Position numbers and translations under genes: made by a program
Notes under the pieces: generated by a model
Databases searched by the model: none
Told to the model about the DNA's origin: nothing
What the model saw: the letters and a program-made list of their open reading frames with translations, nothing else
From: Thereva unica
Taxonomy: Eukaryota; Arthropoda; Insecta; Diptera; Therevidae
Assembly: GCA_949987705.1 (NCBI GenBank)
Contig: OX465283.1
Span: 76,393,720-76,457,719, forward strand
Reading direction: 5' to 3'
Length of the DNA stretch: 64,000 nt
In this document: positions 33,895-43,943 of the stretch, piece by piece
How the letters are laid out: each line of letters starts with the position of its first letter
Position numbering within the stretch: position 1 is the first letter of the stretch

Positions 33895-34696
33895 TGCCTA
33901 ATTTCCAATGGCAAAACCAACCACGAACCAACCAACCAAAGTGTTGTTTCCTATTCCTTCTCATTGTAAATTGAGTTACCCGTCTCGCTCGTGTTTTGGT
34001 CGACATGGGTAACTTTCCGTATGTGTTAGTTAAACCATTTGAGTTGCCATATGAAATTCAGCGGGTTTCGTGCAGTGGTTCTAAGCAATTTAGTACCAAA
34101 AAATGTCAAAAATCAAGGCATAAATGAGGTTAAGTGTAATTGCAATATCCCGCCAAAGGGTATCAAAACAGAAAATGTCAAAATGGCATTTAATTGAACA
34201 CGTATGAACACAGACGGAGTGGTGATCTCCACATAATTGAAGGTATTATGGGCCATAAAAGTTACACAAACACTTTAAAGCAACATTTAAAAAAGTGCAT
34301 CCCTCAGTCGTTCTGATAGAATTACTACACTACGGCTGTAATATAAATAAATGGTCTTAAGGTCCTCAAAAATTAACAATACAAACACAATGAATATTTA
34401 ATAGCATTTATTAAAGACACAAGTTATATACATATATAATGTTATATATACATATATATAATGCAATTCGCGCTATAACATCCTCCCAATTCCTTTTGTC
34501 CTTCTTTCATCTTTGGGATGTTTTAGCCCAAAAAATAAAAAACTAGGCAAATATCAAATAATAATAATAATAAAACTGACATTTCACATCTACAGTGATA
34601 GAAATGTGTGTGAGCTGACAAAATGCTAATTCAGCCTACTGGTACGTGGTTGGTTCGTGGTTGGTTCGTGCTGGTTTCCCCATTGGAGATTAGGCA
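33895..34696. mobile_element. 802-bp MITE with TTA duplication
   Basis: TGCCTAATTTCCAATGG at the left is mirrored at the right by CCATTGGAGATTAGGCA. Further in, ACCAACCACGAACCAACC is also mirrored, giving TIRs of about 50 bp. TTA flanks both sides (33892-33894 and 34697-34699), as in Harbinger. The interior is non-coding and contains AT microsatellites. Confidence 0.8.
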
Positions 34697-35139
34697 TTAA
34701 TCTCTCCTATTCTAAACTATCTAACTTACTGGCCCTCAGCAGGCGCTCTAAATTACTCACTATCTTATCTAGCGTATGCCTTTCGGCTAAAAACTTATAA
34801 TTTTTTCTTTATAATAGAGATCTTGATTTTTTTATTACTTCTAAGAAAATTTAGTGGTAAGAAAAAACTTAGAAACTATGTATATATTTTTGTTGTATAA
34901 AATAAAACTTAAGCTAACTTAATTTACTTAATCTAACTAGCCTAGCTATCTGGGCAGGGGCCAGCACAAGCAGTGCTGATTTAACTGGCCCCCGTCCAGG
35001 CGAAGGGGTTGCATGGACTCGAGATGTACTAAGCGTTACGAGTTCTTGGAAGCCCACACTACTCCCCTAATAAAAGATGGGTCTTAAGCTATCTTAATGC
35101 TAGAGACTATCTGAGCGGGGACAGCGGAGTTGTTACTGC

Positions 35140-36030
35140 CTCAGGTGGCTATTTTTTATCTGTTTCCGCGATTCGCGTGCTGAACCTTAAGAGATCCCGA
35201 ACCTGCATTGCTTGCTGGTTGAACGCATAACGTTTATCGCACGCGTTGCGTTTTAATTGATAGAAGAGATGAACCCCTGATCTATCCTACACCAACTGCT
35301 TGGAATCCAGGTATACAAATGCCTCTGAGGGAATATAGCAGCGTTCATAAGCTTCTCTGTGATAAAGTGCGTTCGGGTAGAAAGCTCCACGAATAAGAGG
35401 ATTGTTGCTCTCGATCGCTCTAGCAACGTGGTTTCGAATCAACTTGATTATGAAGTTGTCGATCCTATTAACAGATGCTTTGTCATATAGGACATTGTTG
35501 GCGTGGACTTAGTGAAGCTTCTTACAAGCTTCGATACAAGCCTAAGCACGCCCTTAGACATTGTCTTTAAAAGACCCGAAGCGAATGGGTCTGGCCAAGG
35601 CTTGATAGCAGATCACTTTGACCCGTGGGCCAAGGTGTTTGCAATAATAAAGCCTTTTTGTCTTGTGGAACGTCTTGTTTGCTTTGGATAGAGCGACACC
35701 TACATTCTTATTGAAATATAGGTATTTTACTACCGACTTGTTTTCCAATGCTTGTCCAGCATTGTTCAAAATTCGGAAGTTTTTCCAGTTCCTCCTCACA
35801 TCGCGTGAAGCTCTGTTTAGAATAGTCCGGAAAAGGATCGACTCGCATTTGCTCAAGTTGATCTTCAACTTCCAACTATTATTATAGCATTCGACTGTTT
35901 CGAAATCACGTTGCAGGAGCGTTTGGATTACTTCAATCCTCGGCCATGTCCTGTACATAATCTTCATTATTTGATACGTTCTGTAACACAGCAATCTCCT
36001 TTGACGCACGTTTGAAAGTTCCTGCATTAT
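35140..36030 (-). pseudogene. LINE reverse transcriptase fragment, relative of 4740-5345
   Basis: The minus ORF 36027-35554 contains SWKLKINLSKCESILFR and then VVKYL, followed by ALSKANKTFHKTKRLYY and a RT thumb-like tail. It corresponds to the 5102-5332 fragment and extends further 3'. Catalytic residues are lost. The BEL/Pao fragment lies directly to the right. Confidence 0.65.
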
Positions 36031-36079
36031 CTGAACATAATGTATGTATTGCGGTGTACCTCTGAAATCTCCTTAGCAC

Positions 36080-36830
36080 TAATAAGCAGCTTTTCGGTGT
36101 CATATCCATGACAAGTTCTAAAGTTATCGCTCTCACAGTTGCGGAAGTTGCGTTATATACACTTTTTGACTAACCGCTTGAAGGCTTCGTATATAAGGGT
36201 CCAGCAAAACCAATTTTCGTTGCTTCAAAAAAATGTGAAGACAGCATTCATTCACGCGGCAATGGGGCAAAGGGCTGAGATATAGGTTTAGTGTTCATCA
36301 TCATGCAAAATATGCATTGCTTTACTGCCTTTATTAATTGCCGAGCATTTGGGATCCACTCTCTTTTAAGACTCTTGGCTCGAATGGCATTAAGTTCATT
36401 TTTGCAAAAGTTATTTGAACTTAGGTTATCCAACATAACTCAGCGACTTGTAATTCGGAAGTGGTCAAAAACTGGCAGCCGTAATTTTTTATACGTTCGC
36501 TCTTACACGATTTATAATTCGTAAACAGTAAGCTGTTACGCGAAGAAGTTTCCTCCATTTACTATACTTGTCAAACGCTAGTAGAGGTTCTATTGAATAT
36601 ATGTAGTACACGGCTGGGGGCTCGCTCATTGAACTTTTCAAATAGCAAGTGTTTGCAGTTCGTCGTTGTCAAACCCGTTCGGCGGCCAATGATCAGGCTG
36701 ATCCTTTAACCAAGCTGGTTCTTCCTTCCATAATTCAGATGTAATCAGCTGGTTTACTCTCAATACTCGGGTCAACAAATCAGCCGGGTTGTCCACCACC
36801 GGACAGTATCTCCATTCCTCTATGTTAGTA
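36080..36830 (-). pseudogene. BEL/Pao retrotransposon fragment
   Basis: From the right on minus: a RNase H to integrase linker EEWRYCPVVDNPADLLTR with LWKEEPAWLKDQPDHWP (36830-36640), then the integrase zinc-binding region WIPNARQLIKAVKQCIFC with MNTKPI-QPFAPLP (36436-36248), then the catalytic start SDNAGTFKRASKEI (about 36030-36070). DNPADLLTR and SDNAGTF are signatures of BEL/Pao. The frame is broken several times. Confidence 0.8.
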
Positions 36831-37600
36831 AGCTCTCTTTTTTAACGTTTCAAGAATTCAGTGTAGTAGAAATCGGTCCAAATCGACCAAATTTGCCATT
36901 TTTTAAAAAATCCAACGGGATTTAATTTTAAATTGTTTCTTAAGTTCTCTAAATGAGTGTCTCAATTATAAGCCGATCTTGCAAAAAATGGCACCTTTGT
37001 TAAAAAAAATTAGATCGTTCATTTTTTGTACATTGCCGGAACTACATAAACACCATCTGTAAGAATTTTCAGCCCTCTATGTGCAGTTGTTTTCGAATAA
37101 ACAAATAGTGAAAGTAATGTGATTTGAAAACTTTGGAAGCTATTTGCAAGATCACACTTGCACTAGGAGCTTCGAACAGGGCTTATTTTTAGAGAATTTC
37201 ATAACAAAGAGCTTGCATATGTTATACTAAAAGTTATCAGGAACAGAGATATCGAAAGAACTATAAAAACGTGCCTATTTTATTCACAACAAGTTAATTA
37301 AAAAGTTATGCGGTCAACCAAATTGTGGGCAAACTTAGGGTGTCAAACTACACCCTTAAACGAAACGATTGCAATAATAATCTTGCCTATTGGCCAAAAA
37401 TGACCTTTTCAGCATTTTTTCCTTCTCTCCGACTAGCCTATAAATGTTTGTGCAGTAAGTCAGATTGAGATGGGGTTTTTTGCATTCAATTCGTTAACTC
37501 GTCTAGAAACTTTGTGCCCTATTTTGGTGCTGTACTTTTTTTATTATGCATTGTTGCATCGAAAAGGCATTCCATAAGTGTATCTTTATGTAGACAAATA
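36831..37600. other. No gene seen
   Basis: AT-rich sequence with no motif and no ORF of note. Confidence 0.5.
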
Positions 37601-37609
37601 TTGCAACTG

Positions 37610-39045
37610 GGAAGATTTCCAGCCTGACAAGGACCATGACTTTCTCTTGTACACAGACGGATCCAAACCGGGTGTAGGGGCTGGAGTGTTTTCCCCATCA
37701 ATTAATTTGCAAAAAAAAATTAATGGTTAAAATTTTTTTTTAAAAATGATGAAAAATGCACCATTCTTTTATTTAACTTTTTCATTAAAATTGAAATTTT
37801 ACGCTTTGTTTTACATATTTTTTATTTTTTACTTTTTACATTTTTTAAGTTAAATAAAAGAATTTTTAAACCATTTAATTTATTTCCTACTTTTTAGTCT
37901 ATTATATGTTTTCCGCCATTTTATGATGGCGGTTCTATTAGACTTAAAATTACGTCACACAGAATCCTGTATTCTACCTGCCGTACTCTTTCATTTAATA
38001 CCCATGTCGTGGGCTCGGTGGAACACAATTGCAAAAACGGCCGCCATATTGGAACCGTCTTCTTGATTTTTTTACAAAATGGTCAGATTGCATTTAGTAC
38101 TTATACATGATGAGTTGAACACAGGTTGAACCCAAGTCTAACTACATGTACACGGGAGTCGATTTGAGTTAAGGTCGGCTGAACTCGACTCTGCTACCTG
38201 GGTTGAGTTGAAATTATGCATACGGACATGAGTTCAGTGTTTGAGTAGTTGAATTTAGTTGACAGCAGCATCTCTGTGTTTTGTTTGTGATTTTTTGTAA
38301 CGTGTACTACTTCTTTATTTTCTATTCACCCTTAACTCAAGTATTCATCTCATTATGCATACATATTAATTATCACGCGAGCTACGAGTGTGTGCAAAAT
38401 TTGAAGTTGATCGGTTATATTTTCTACTTTTTAGTCTATTATAAACTTTCCGCAATTTTGTGTTGGCCGCCATTTTGAATTTGGAATGACGCCACATAGC
38501 TAATTGTGTTCCACCTGTCATATCCTTTCATTTCATAACCATGTCAGAGGGCCGCAGCGCACAATTTCAAAAATCGGCCGCCATTTTGGAACCGCCATTT
38601 GGATGTCATCCAAACTAAACGTGTATGCAAAATTTCAGCTCTAACCGAAACCAAATTTAACTTCCAAGATTTGGTCACATACCTTGCAAGTTAAAAAAAA
38701 AAAAAGAGTTTAAAAAAGCTTCCGCCTGCCTAATTTCGCCAACATTTTGCAGGCAGAGCTTCTGGCAATTTTTCTTGCCTGCGTAGCAATGCAGTCAAAT
38801 CCAAGGCCGGGACCCGGGTAATTCTGTTTTGTGACAGTCTAACGGCCATCAAGGCTTTTACCCCATCCCGTATAACTTCTCAGCTGGTTGACAACTGCCA
38901 GACCCAGAAGGAGCTCTATTTCCTCTCCGGGAAGCACAGTGCCATTCTATAGTGGGTACCCGGTCACCGGAACATCAAGGAACGAGAAGGCAGATGAATT
39001 GACCAGACTGGGGTCAACTCTCGCCGGCACCCCGGTCAAGAATGT
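37610..39045 (+). pseudogene. LINE RNase H domain split by a repeat
   Basis: 37648-37690 reads LLYTDGSKPGVGAGVF, the first strand of a RNase H. The domain resumes at about 38735 with FANIFQAELLAIFLAC, then a frameshifted FCDSLTAIKAFTPSRITSQLV, then WVPGHRN and NEKADELTRLGS (to about 39040). This order (TDGS, AELLAI, DS-AI, W-PGH, N-ADELAR) is the R1/I-type LINE RNase H. About 1 kb of repeat family D lies between the two halves. Confidence 0.75.
37710..38720 (+). repeat. Dispersed repeat family D, copy 3 (about 1 kb)
   Basis: Inserted in the LINE RNase H domain. It contains the blocks shared with 8335-8625 and 19488-19900, and itself repeats a CCGCCAT / CATTTNATACCCATG module at about 37912-38100 and 38450-38640. 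Motifs GGCCGCCATATTGG (38039-38052), GGCCGCCATTTTG (38465-38477) and GGCCGCCATTTTGG (38577-38590) stand out. No coding capacity and no clear TIRs. Confidence 0.65.
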
Positions 39046-39054
39046 ACATAACCC

Positions 39055-39400
39055 GTGTTCTCTTTGACTTCGATGCAGCCGAACCCGTGTAATAGGGACA
39101 TTCTCTGCTCTTTTAACTGCATCAGTAACCTTTCGTCACTGCTAAGAGCTTCGGTGTTCTGGTCTACTTTTCTAACCATCACATGCCAAATCATCACCTC
39201 ACTCGGTTAGTTTTCGAATGCCATCCCATCGTTTAGAGACCCAGAAGATGATCCTCTTGATTTTGGGAAGAAACTTCTCATCGATTACCCCTGTCACATT
39301 TACACCCAAAAACTGATATGAACAATCAGTCAAATCAAAGGAGTCACAAATTGAAGAGGATTGCTCCCCCATTAATTTTCCATGAGGAGATTGTCTGGTA
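39055..39400 (-). repeat. Retroelement-like repeat family B, copy 2
   Basis: Related to 32870-33160. The minus ORF 39405-39199 (68 codons) contains LTDCSYQFLGVNVTGVID and PKIKRIIFWVSKRWD, which looks like genuine coding sequence, but the family was not recognised. It sits between a LINE RNase H relic and an RTE-like reverse transcriptase relic. Confidence 0.45.
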
Positions 39401-39599
39401 CCCATGCCAAAGTGCCAGAATCCCTCTGATCGCTACTGTACATGCAGTGCTCCAGTTGAGGTCCTACTACCACCCCAATGGTCAGTGGTTCGATTTCACA
39501 CAGCGCCATAGTCCTTCGACTTTCCATTTATCCGTGGTAGCCATTGCCGAGGTCAGCATTCTGTCACGGTAGTATTGGATGGGAGCAGGTGGACTAAAA

Positions 39600-41044
39600 G
39601 CGCGTGCTGGTGTTGGCAGCAGAGTTGATCAAACAAGGAGACGAATCGGTCTCCGCAGCTATACATGAATTACTATGCTGCATATGGAGGAACGAAAAAA
39701 TGCCTGAAGATTGGGAGCAAAGCATTATTTTTTGCCCAGTACCCAAGAAAGGGGACAGGTTCAACTGTGGAAACTAAAGAGGCATATCTCTTTTAAGCAC
39801 AGTATATAAAATACTAATGACAAACATAATTAAGACTAGACTGGACCTGATGCAGAAGCTGCAATAAATTAATACCAAGCTGGATTCAGAAGAAATAGAT
39901 CAACAATGGATCAACTCTTTTCAATAAGGCAAATCCTCCGAAAATGCTGGGAATACAACATCGACGTGTATCAACTGTTCATCGACTTCAAACAAGCATA
40001 TGATAACATCGACAGGAAAAAATGTATGCTACAATGCTGGACCGAAACACTACCTTAAAGATAGTAAACCTAACCAAAATGACAATGGAAAATACAAGGT
40101 GTACAGTCAGAATACAAGGAAAAGCTAAAAGCAGGGCGTTGAGCTGGCACCCGTGCTATTTAATATCTGCCTTGAAGGATTAATTCGCAATGTAAACATT
40201 GATGGGAGCGCGTCTCTGCTTAACAAATCAAAACAATTGGCAGGATATGCCGACGATATAAACTGCCTTGCCAGATTACTGTCATACTTGAGAAAATATT
40301 CACGGAATTAGAAGAGGGAGCCGAAGATATAGGGCTGGAAATAAATGCCGACAAGAGTAAGATTCTAATTCAGTCAAAGGTGGGAGAAGAAGAAGAAATC
40401 ACAACACCACCTGGGGGGAATATAACTTCAACCGGGTAAACGAATTTATGTAACTACCTGGGGTCCACAGTGAGCAAAGACAACGATGAAGCGATAGACG
40501 TCCAACTAAGATTAAACGCCGCAAACAGAACATACTTCTCACTACTGCCAGTAATGAAATCCAGAGACATCCAGGGAAACACCAAATAAGAATTTAAAAA
40601 CCATCACACATACAGTAGCTACGTATGGATGTGACGCATGGAGTATTTCCCAGAAATTCGCAGTCAAGATGGATATATTTGAGACGAAAGTGCTCCGAAG
40701 GATATAGGGCCCAATAAATGAAGACAATGCATGGAGCATACGCTACAATCACGAATTGTACGATTTATACAAAGAGTGTAAACTCTCGACACATGCCAAG
40801 CTGTTGCGTTTACGTTGGGCCGGTCATGTCCAAAGAATGGATGACTCAAGGATACCAAAAAAAGCCCTGTACCTACTACCAGATAACAAAAGACCAGTTG
40901 GCAAATCACGGTCAAGGTGGGAAGACAATGTTAAGGCCGATGCCGCAAAACTGCTCAACACGAGAAACTGGAGACAAGCTGCGGAGCAGAGAGACGTCTG
41001 GAGGAAAAAGCTGATGGATGCCAAGGCTCGAATTGGGTTGTAGA
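39600..41044 (+). pseudogene. RTE-like LINE reverse transcriptase, decayed; 3' end resumes at 52785
   Basis: Broken reading with PEDWEQSIIFCPVPKKGDR, RGISLLSTVYKIL, DVYQLFIDFKQAYDNI and GYADDINCL (YADD near 40250), in order. The end is well conserved in 40756-41043: LLRLRWAGHVQRMDDSRIP, RPVGKSRSRWEDNVKADAAK, NWRQAAEQRDVWRKKL. The stop and following GTTGTAGA are where a hAT-type element entered. GTTGTAGA is repeated at 52785 and followed by GCCATT(GAA)n, the short-repeat 3' tail usual for RTE LINEs. Confidence 0.8.
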
Positions 41045-41107
41045 CAGTGCTGCCACTTTGGATACGTTCGTATCATTTTGGATACTATTTAGTCGAAAAA
41101 ATCATAT

Positions 41108-41385
41108 AGTTATGTAGGGAGCAAGGGAGCACCAGAAATAAAACGCAACCTTCCGGATAAACAAAACTTATTTTTTATTATTAATTAGTTTACAAGTATT
41201 TCGGTCGCGATCGTCGGGAGAACTGCTAAAAGGGGTTTTATTAAGTTTTTATCTGGCTTTTCATTTGGAGGAGAAATGCAAACGTTAGCATAAACTGTGG
41301 GCGACCGTTTCTTGGACTTGTGTAATCTGATATTGGTCACGTTGAAATAAACAATTTATGCACGTGAGGGTGGTATTATATTACT
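41108..41385 (-). repeat. 3' LTR of the provirus
   Basis: 278 bp. It differs from the right LTR by one extra A in CCAGAAATAAAA and one fewer G in CATTTGGAGG. Env's stop codon (41376-41378) lies 8 bases inside it. Confidence 0.95.
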
Positions 41386-42953
41386 CCTCCAGCCTCTGAG
41401 ACTTTTGCCCCTGCAAAAGGGTCTTCAATGTCTTTACTTCTACAATCGTTTTTTCTTTCAAGGTTCGCCAATTCTATTTTCGTAACGGTTACATTTTTCC
41501 TTCCAAGTTTACATTTTGCCAATAGAATTACAAAGATTATTATTGCAATGATTACTACTGAAAAGCTTATGCCTAATGATGTATAATTCATTGTATTGGT
41601 TTTTGATTCTATGTATTTAATTATCTCTCGGTTTTCCAGATAGTTTACATGCAATTTGGCAAGATTCATCTCATCATTGAAAATTTTTGTGAAGTTAATA
41701 TGGCTGATAGGGATTACACTGCCATCTTTAAAGCTCTCAATCTTGTTTCTAAACGTTACGTTACCTATTCCTATCTTGCAATTATAAAATTTAATTAGAT
41801 TATTATTCTTTACTGTAAGCTTATAATGAATGCACATTTGAACTATTTCAGTTGGGGGCAGGTTTTTCGTTAAGATTAATCCGTTATCAATTTCAGTTAT
41901 GGAAGTAATGTTGTTTAGTTTAAGGCGGCTACATACATTCGAAGGTTTAAGAGAGTTTTTAATACACTCGTTGTCGTGTTCCATTAGATCCTTTTTGGAG
42001 ATTATTCCGTTGCGGTATTTGTAAACGCTATTATCGTTTATAATGACCTGTGTAATGTCGGTGTCTAACTCCTCGTATCGGTGGTTGGGCGTGGGTATGA
42101 CTAACGCGTTATAGTATTTTTCTTTTGTGAATTCTGGTACACTAACTACGAATATTATAAAGGAGTCTTTAAAGAGGACTGCATTTTTTATGAATGGAAG
42201 CAAAGAGACCGAAATATTATAGCTAAAAATTTCTTCGTTTGTTAGTATGTCGTGGGGTAAAATGTTAAGTCTACTCATTAGAATCGTGTCTGAGATTTTC
42301 TCGAGCTGCTTGTTAACTAAATTTATATCGGCATAGATCTGTAGAGTGAACTTCGCCATGTCCACGGTAACTGTTAAATTGTTTGATCGGTTTGTAATTT
42401 TGTCCAGGTATTCCTGTACTACGTTCTGTTGGTCATTCACATGGTCAATAGTATTATTCAGGCTTTTTATTAAATTGTTGTTAATTATTACTTGTTTGTT
42501 TAGTTGTTGTGTCATTTGCATCGAGTTTTCTTCTAGGTTCTTTAAATGTTCGTATACCTCTGCAGCATCACTGTTGTCCATTGTTCCAAACATAAATTTC
42601 ATTGCTGAACCTACTAGGTTAATAGCTCCTCTTTTCGTCCGGGCTTTGCTGAATGCCTCGGGTATGATAGTCTTGAGGTTATGTTTCGCCAGAAGAAGTT
42701 CCCTATTGAGTAGATTTTGCTCCTCTAAGTTGGATTTGAGTTCGAGTAATTTTATATTCGCTTCAATGGTATTTATAATGCTTTTATATTGGTCTAGGTC
42801 GATAATGTGCAGGAACTTCAGATAATGGTCTGCAATTAGCGTTTGGTCTAATTGGTAGAGAGTAAACCCATTTTCGCTGTTGATTGGCGTAACTTCTATG
42901 GATTGTCCCATAATGGTTGGGAGGACGCCTAACATTAGTATCTCTAGGAGCAT
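41376..42953 (-). CDS. env: Envelope fusion protein of the provirus
   Basis: Intact 525-codon ORF. A hydrophobic N-terminal signal peptide (residues 1-16) is followed by an ectodomain with many N-X-S/T sites. A furin-type R-T-K-R site at 105-108 is directly followed by a glycine- and alanine-rich fusion-peptide-like segment. One transmembrane helix lies at about 457-479, with a short basic cytoplasmic tail. This is the layout of insect errantivirus Env, related to baculovirus F proteins. Expression is normally from a spliced subgenomic RNA; no splice sites were assigned here. It starts 39 bases after the integrase stop. Confidence 0.92.
   Translation of the reverse strand: MLLEILMLGVLPTIMGQSIEVTPINSENGFTLYQLDQTLIADHYLKFLHIIDLDQYKSIINTIEANIKLLELKSNLEEQNLLNRELLLAKHNLKTIIPEAFSKARTKRGAINLVGSAMKFMFGTMDNSDAAEVYEHLKNLEENSMQMTQQLNKQVIINNNLIKSLNNTIDHVNDQQNVVQEYLDKITNRSNNLTVTVDMAKFTLQIYADINLVNKQLEKISDTILMSRLNILPHDILTNEEIFSYNISVSLLPFIKNAVLFKDSFIIFVVSVPEFTKEKYYNALVIPTPNHRYEELDTDITQVIINDNSVYKYRNGIISKKDLMEHDNECIKNSLKPSNVCSRLKLNNITSITEIDNGLILTKNLPPTEIVQMCIHYKLTVKNNNLIKFYNCKIGIGNVTFRNKIESFKDGSVIPISHINFTKIFNDEMNLAKLHVNYLENREIIKYIESKTNTMNYTSLGISFSVVIIAIIIFVILLAKCKLGRKNVTVTKIELANLERKNDCRSKDIEDPFAGAKVSEAGGVI
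41386..41397 (-). promoter_or_regulatory. Polypurine tract
   Basis: On minus, GAGGCTGGAGG directly precedes the 3' LTR start AGTAATAT. It is the expected plus-strand primer position, and lies within the last codons of env. Confidence 0.7.
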
Positions 42954-42992
42954 CTGAAAAAGAGAGGGTAAAGTCGTTTTTAGCTTTATTGA

Positions 42993-43697
42993 TTAGTTCT
43001 GATACTTGAATTTTCTCTTTTGCTGGGTAACGTAGTATTTTGTGTTACGTTTATTGATAGTGTTAACGAGGTAGTCTCCATTTCTCGCGTATTTTACTAG
43101 TTTCTTGTATTTAGGTTTATTTTTGGCAATTTCCCGATTTCGGACTATGTCGCGCTTGACTACAAAATTTCTATTACGACTTTTATTGAGTTTGTTAATT
43201 CTCTCTATCTTTTCCTCATTAAATTTTTTTACTAATATGTCGATTTCGCTACGGTCGAGGTTTTTGTTTATAAAATCTATAGGTTTTAATCTAGTGGAGG
43301 TGTGTATTGTGTTGTTGTAAGAGGTAACGGCTTTGTAAATCTGGTCATCTACTTCTGTATTAGGAGTTTCGACCGCCATAATACGCAAATGCTCGTTCAA
43401 TGTGCCATGAAGACGTTCAACATCCGAATTACCAGTTTTACTGTGGGCCGTTGTGGTGTGAAACTCTATTTGGTTTTCCTTTAGGAACAGCTCGACGGAG
43501 TTATGTATCATGCACCTCTCATTGTCGAATACGACCTTTTTCATTTTCCCTAAGAATTGGATTCTCTCTTTGAAGGCTTTTAGGATTGAGATCCACGTGC
43601 GATCTTCTAATTTGTGTATCGTGGCATGTTTGGAGAATTTATCAATCATTGACAAGTACATGACGTTTCTGTAAGGGTACCATATATCTACATGCAC
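42993..43697 (-). CDS. pol: Provirus integrase catalytic core
   Basis: A 234-codon block with the integrase acids: D in HVDIWYP, D in VFDNERC and E in DVERLHG. It ends in a basic C-terminal region (NKSRNRNFVVKRD, KYKKLVKYARNGDYLV). It is one frame away from the zinc-binding block, through a one-base shift near 43740. It acts in the nucleus to insert the proviral DNA at ATAT-type targets. Confidence 0.88.
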   Translation of the reverse strand: MHVDIWYPYRNVMYLSMIDKFSKHATIHKLEDRTWISILKAFKERIQFLGKMKKVVFDNERCMIHNSVELFLKENQIEFHTTTAHSKTGNSDVERLHGTLNEHLRIMAVETPNTEVDDQIYKAVTSYNNTIHTSTRLKPIDFINKNLDRSEIDILVKKFNEEKIERINKLNKSRNRNFVVKRDIVRNREIAKNKPKYKKLVKYARNGDYLVNTINKRNTKYYVTQQKRKFKYQN

Positions 43698-43725
43698 GAT
43701 TTCGTTGAAACCGGGCGAGATTCGG

Positions 43726-43914
43726 TTACCTTGAACGGGATTTTATTGGATGTCGATCATGTTTCGCCAGTAAACATACATCGCATCTATTTATAAATTT
43801 GGTAATTAGATCGAAAATGTTCGGAAAGTAGTACTTCGCCTTTAATTCATTAAATACTTCCAGGATTCCACGATGATTATTACGAATATGCTCTGCTTTA
43901 ATGAGTGATAACAT
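43726..43914 (-). CDS. pol: Provirus integrase zinc-binding part
   Basis: A short ORF with the HHCC pattern: H in KAEHIRNNH, a second H in the same run, and C-V-C-L spacing as C-D-V-C near residue 47. The frame is open upstream to about 43960, where it is out of phase with RT-RNase H by a one-base shift. Confidence 0.8.
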   Translation of the reverse strand: MLSLIKAEHIRNNHRGILEVFNELKAKYYFPNIFDLITKFINRCDVCLLAKHDRHPIKSRSR

Positions 43915-43943
43915 TATCTCCTCATCCGTTATATCTATCAGTT

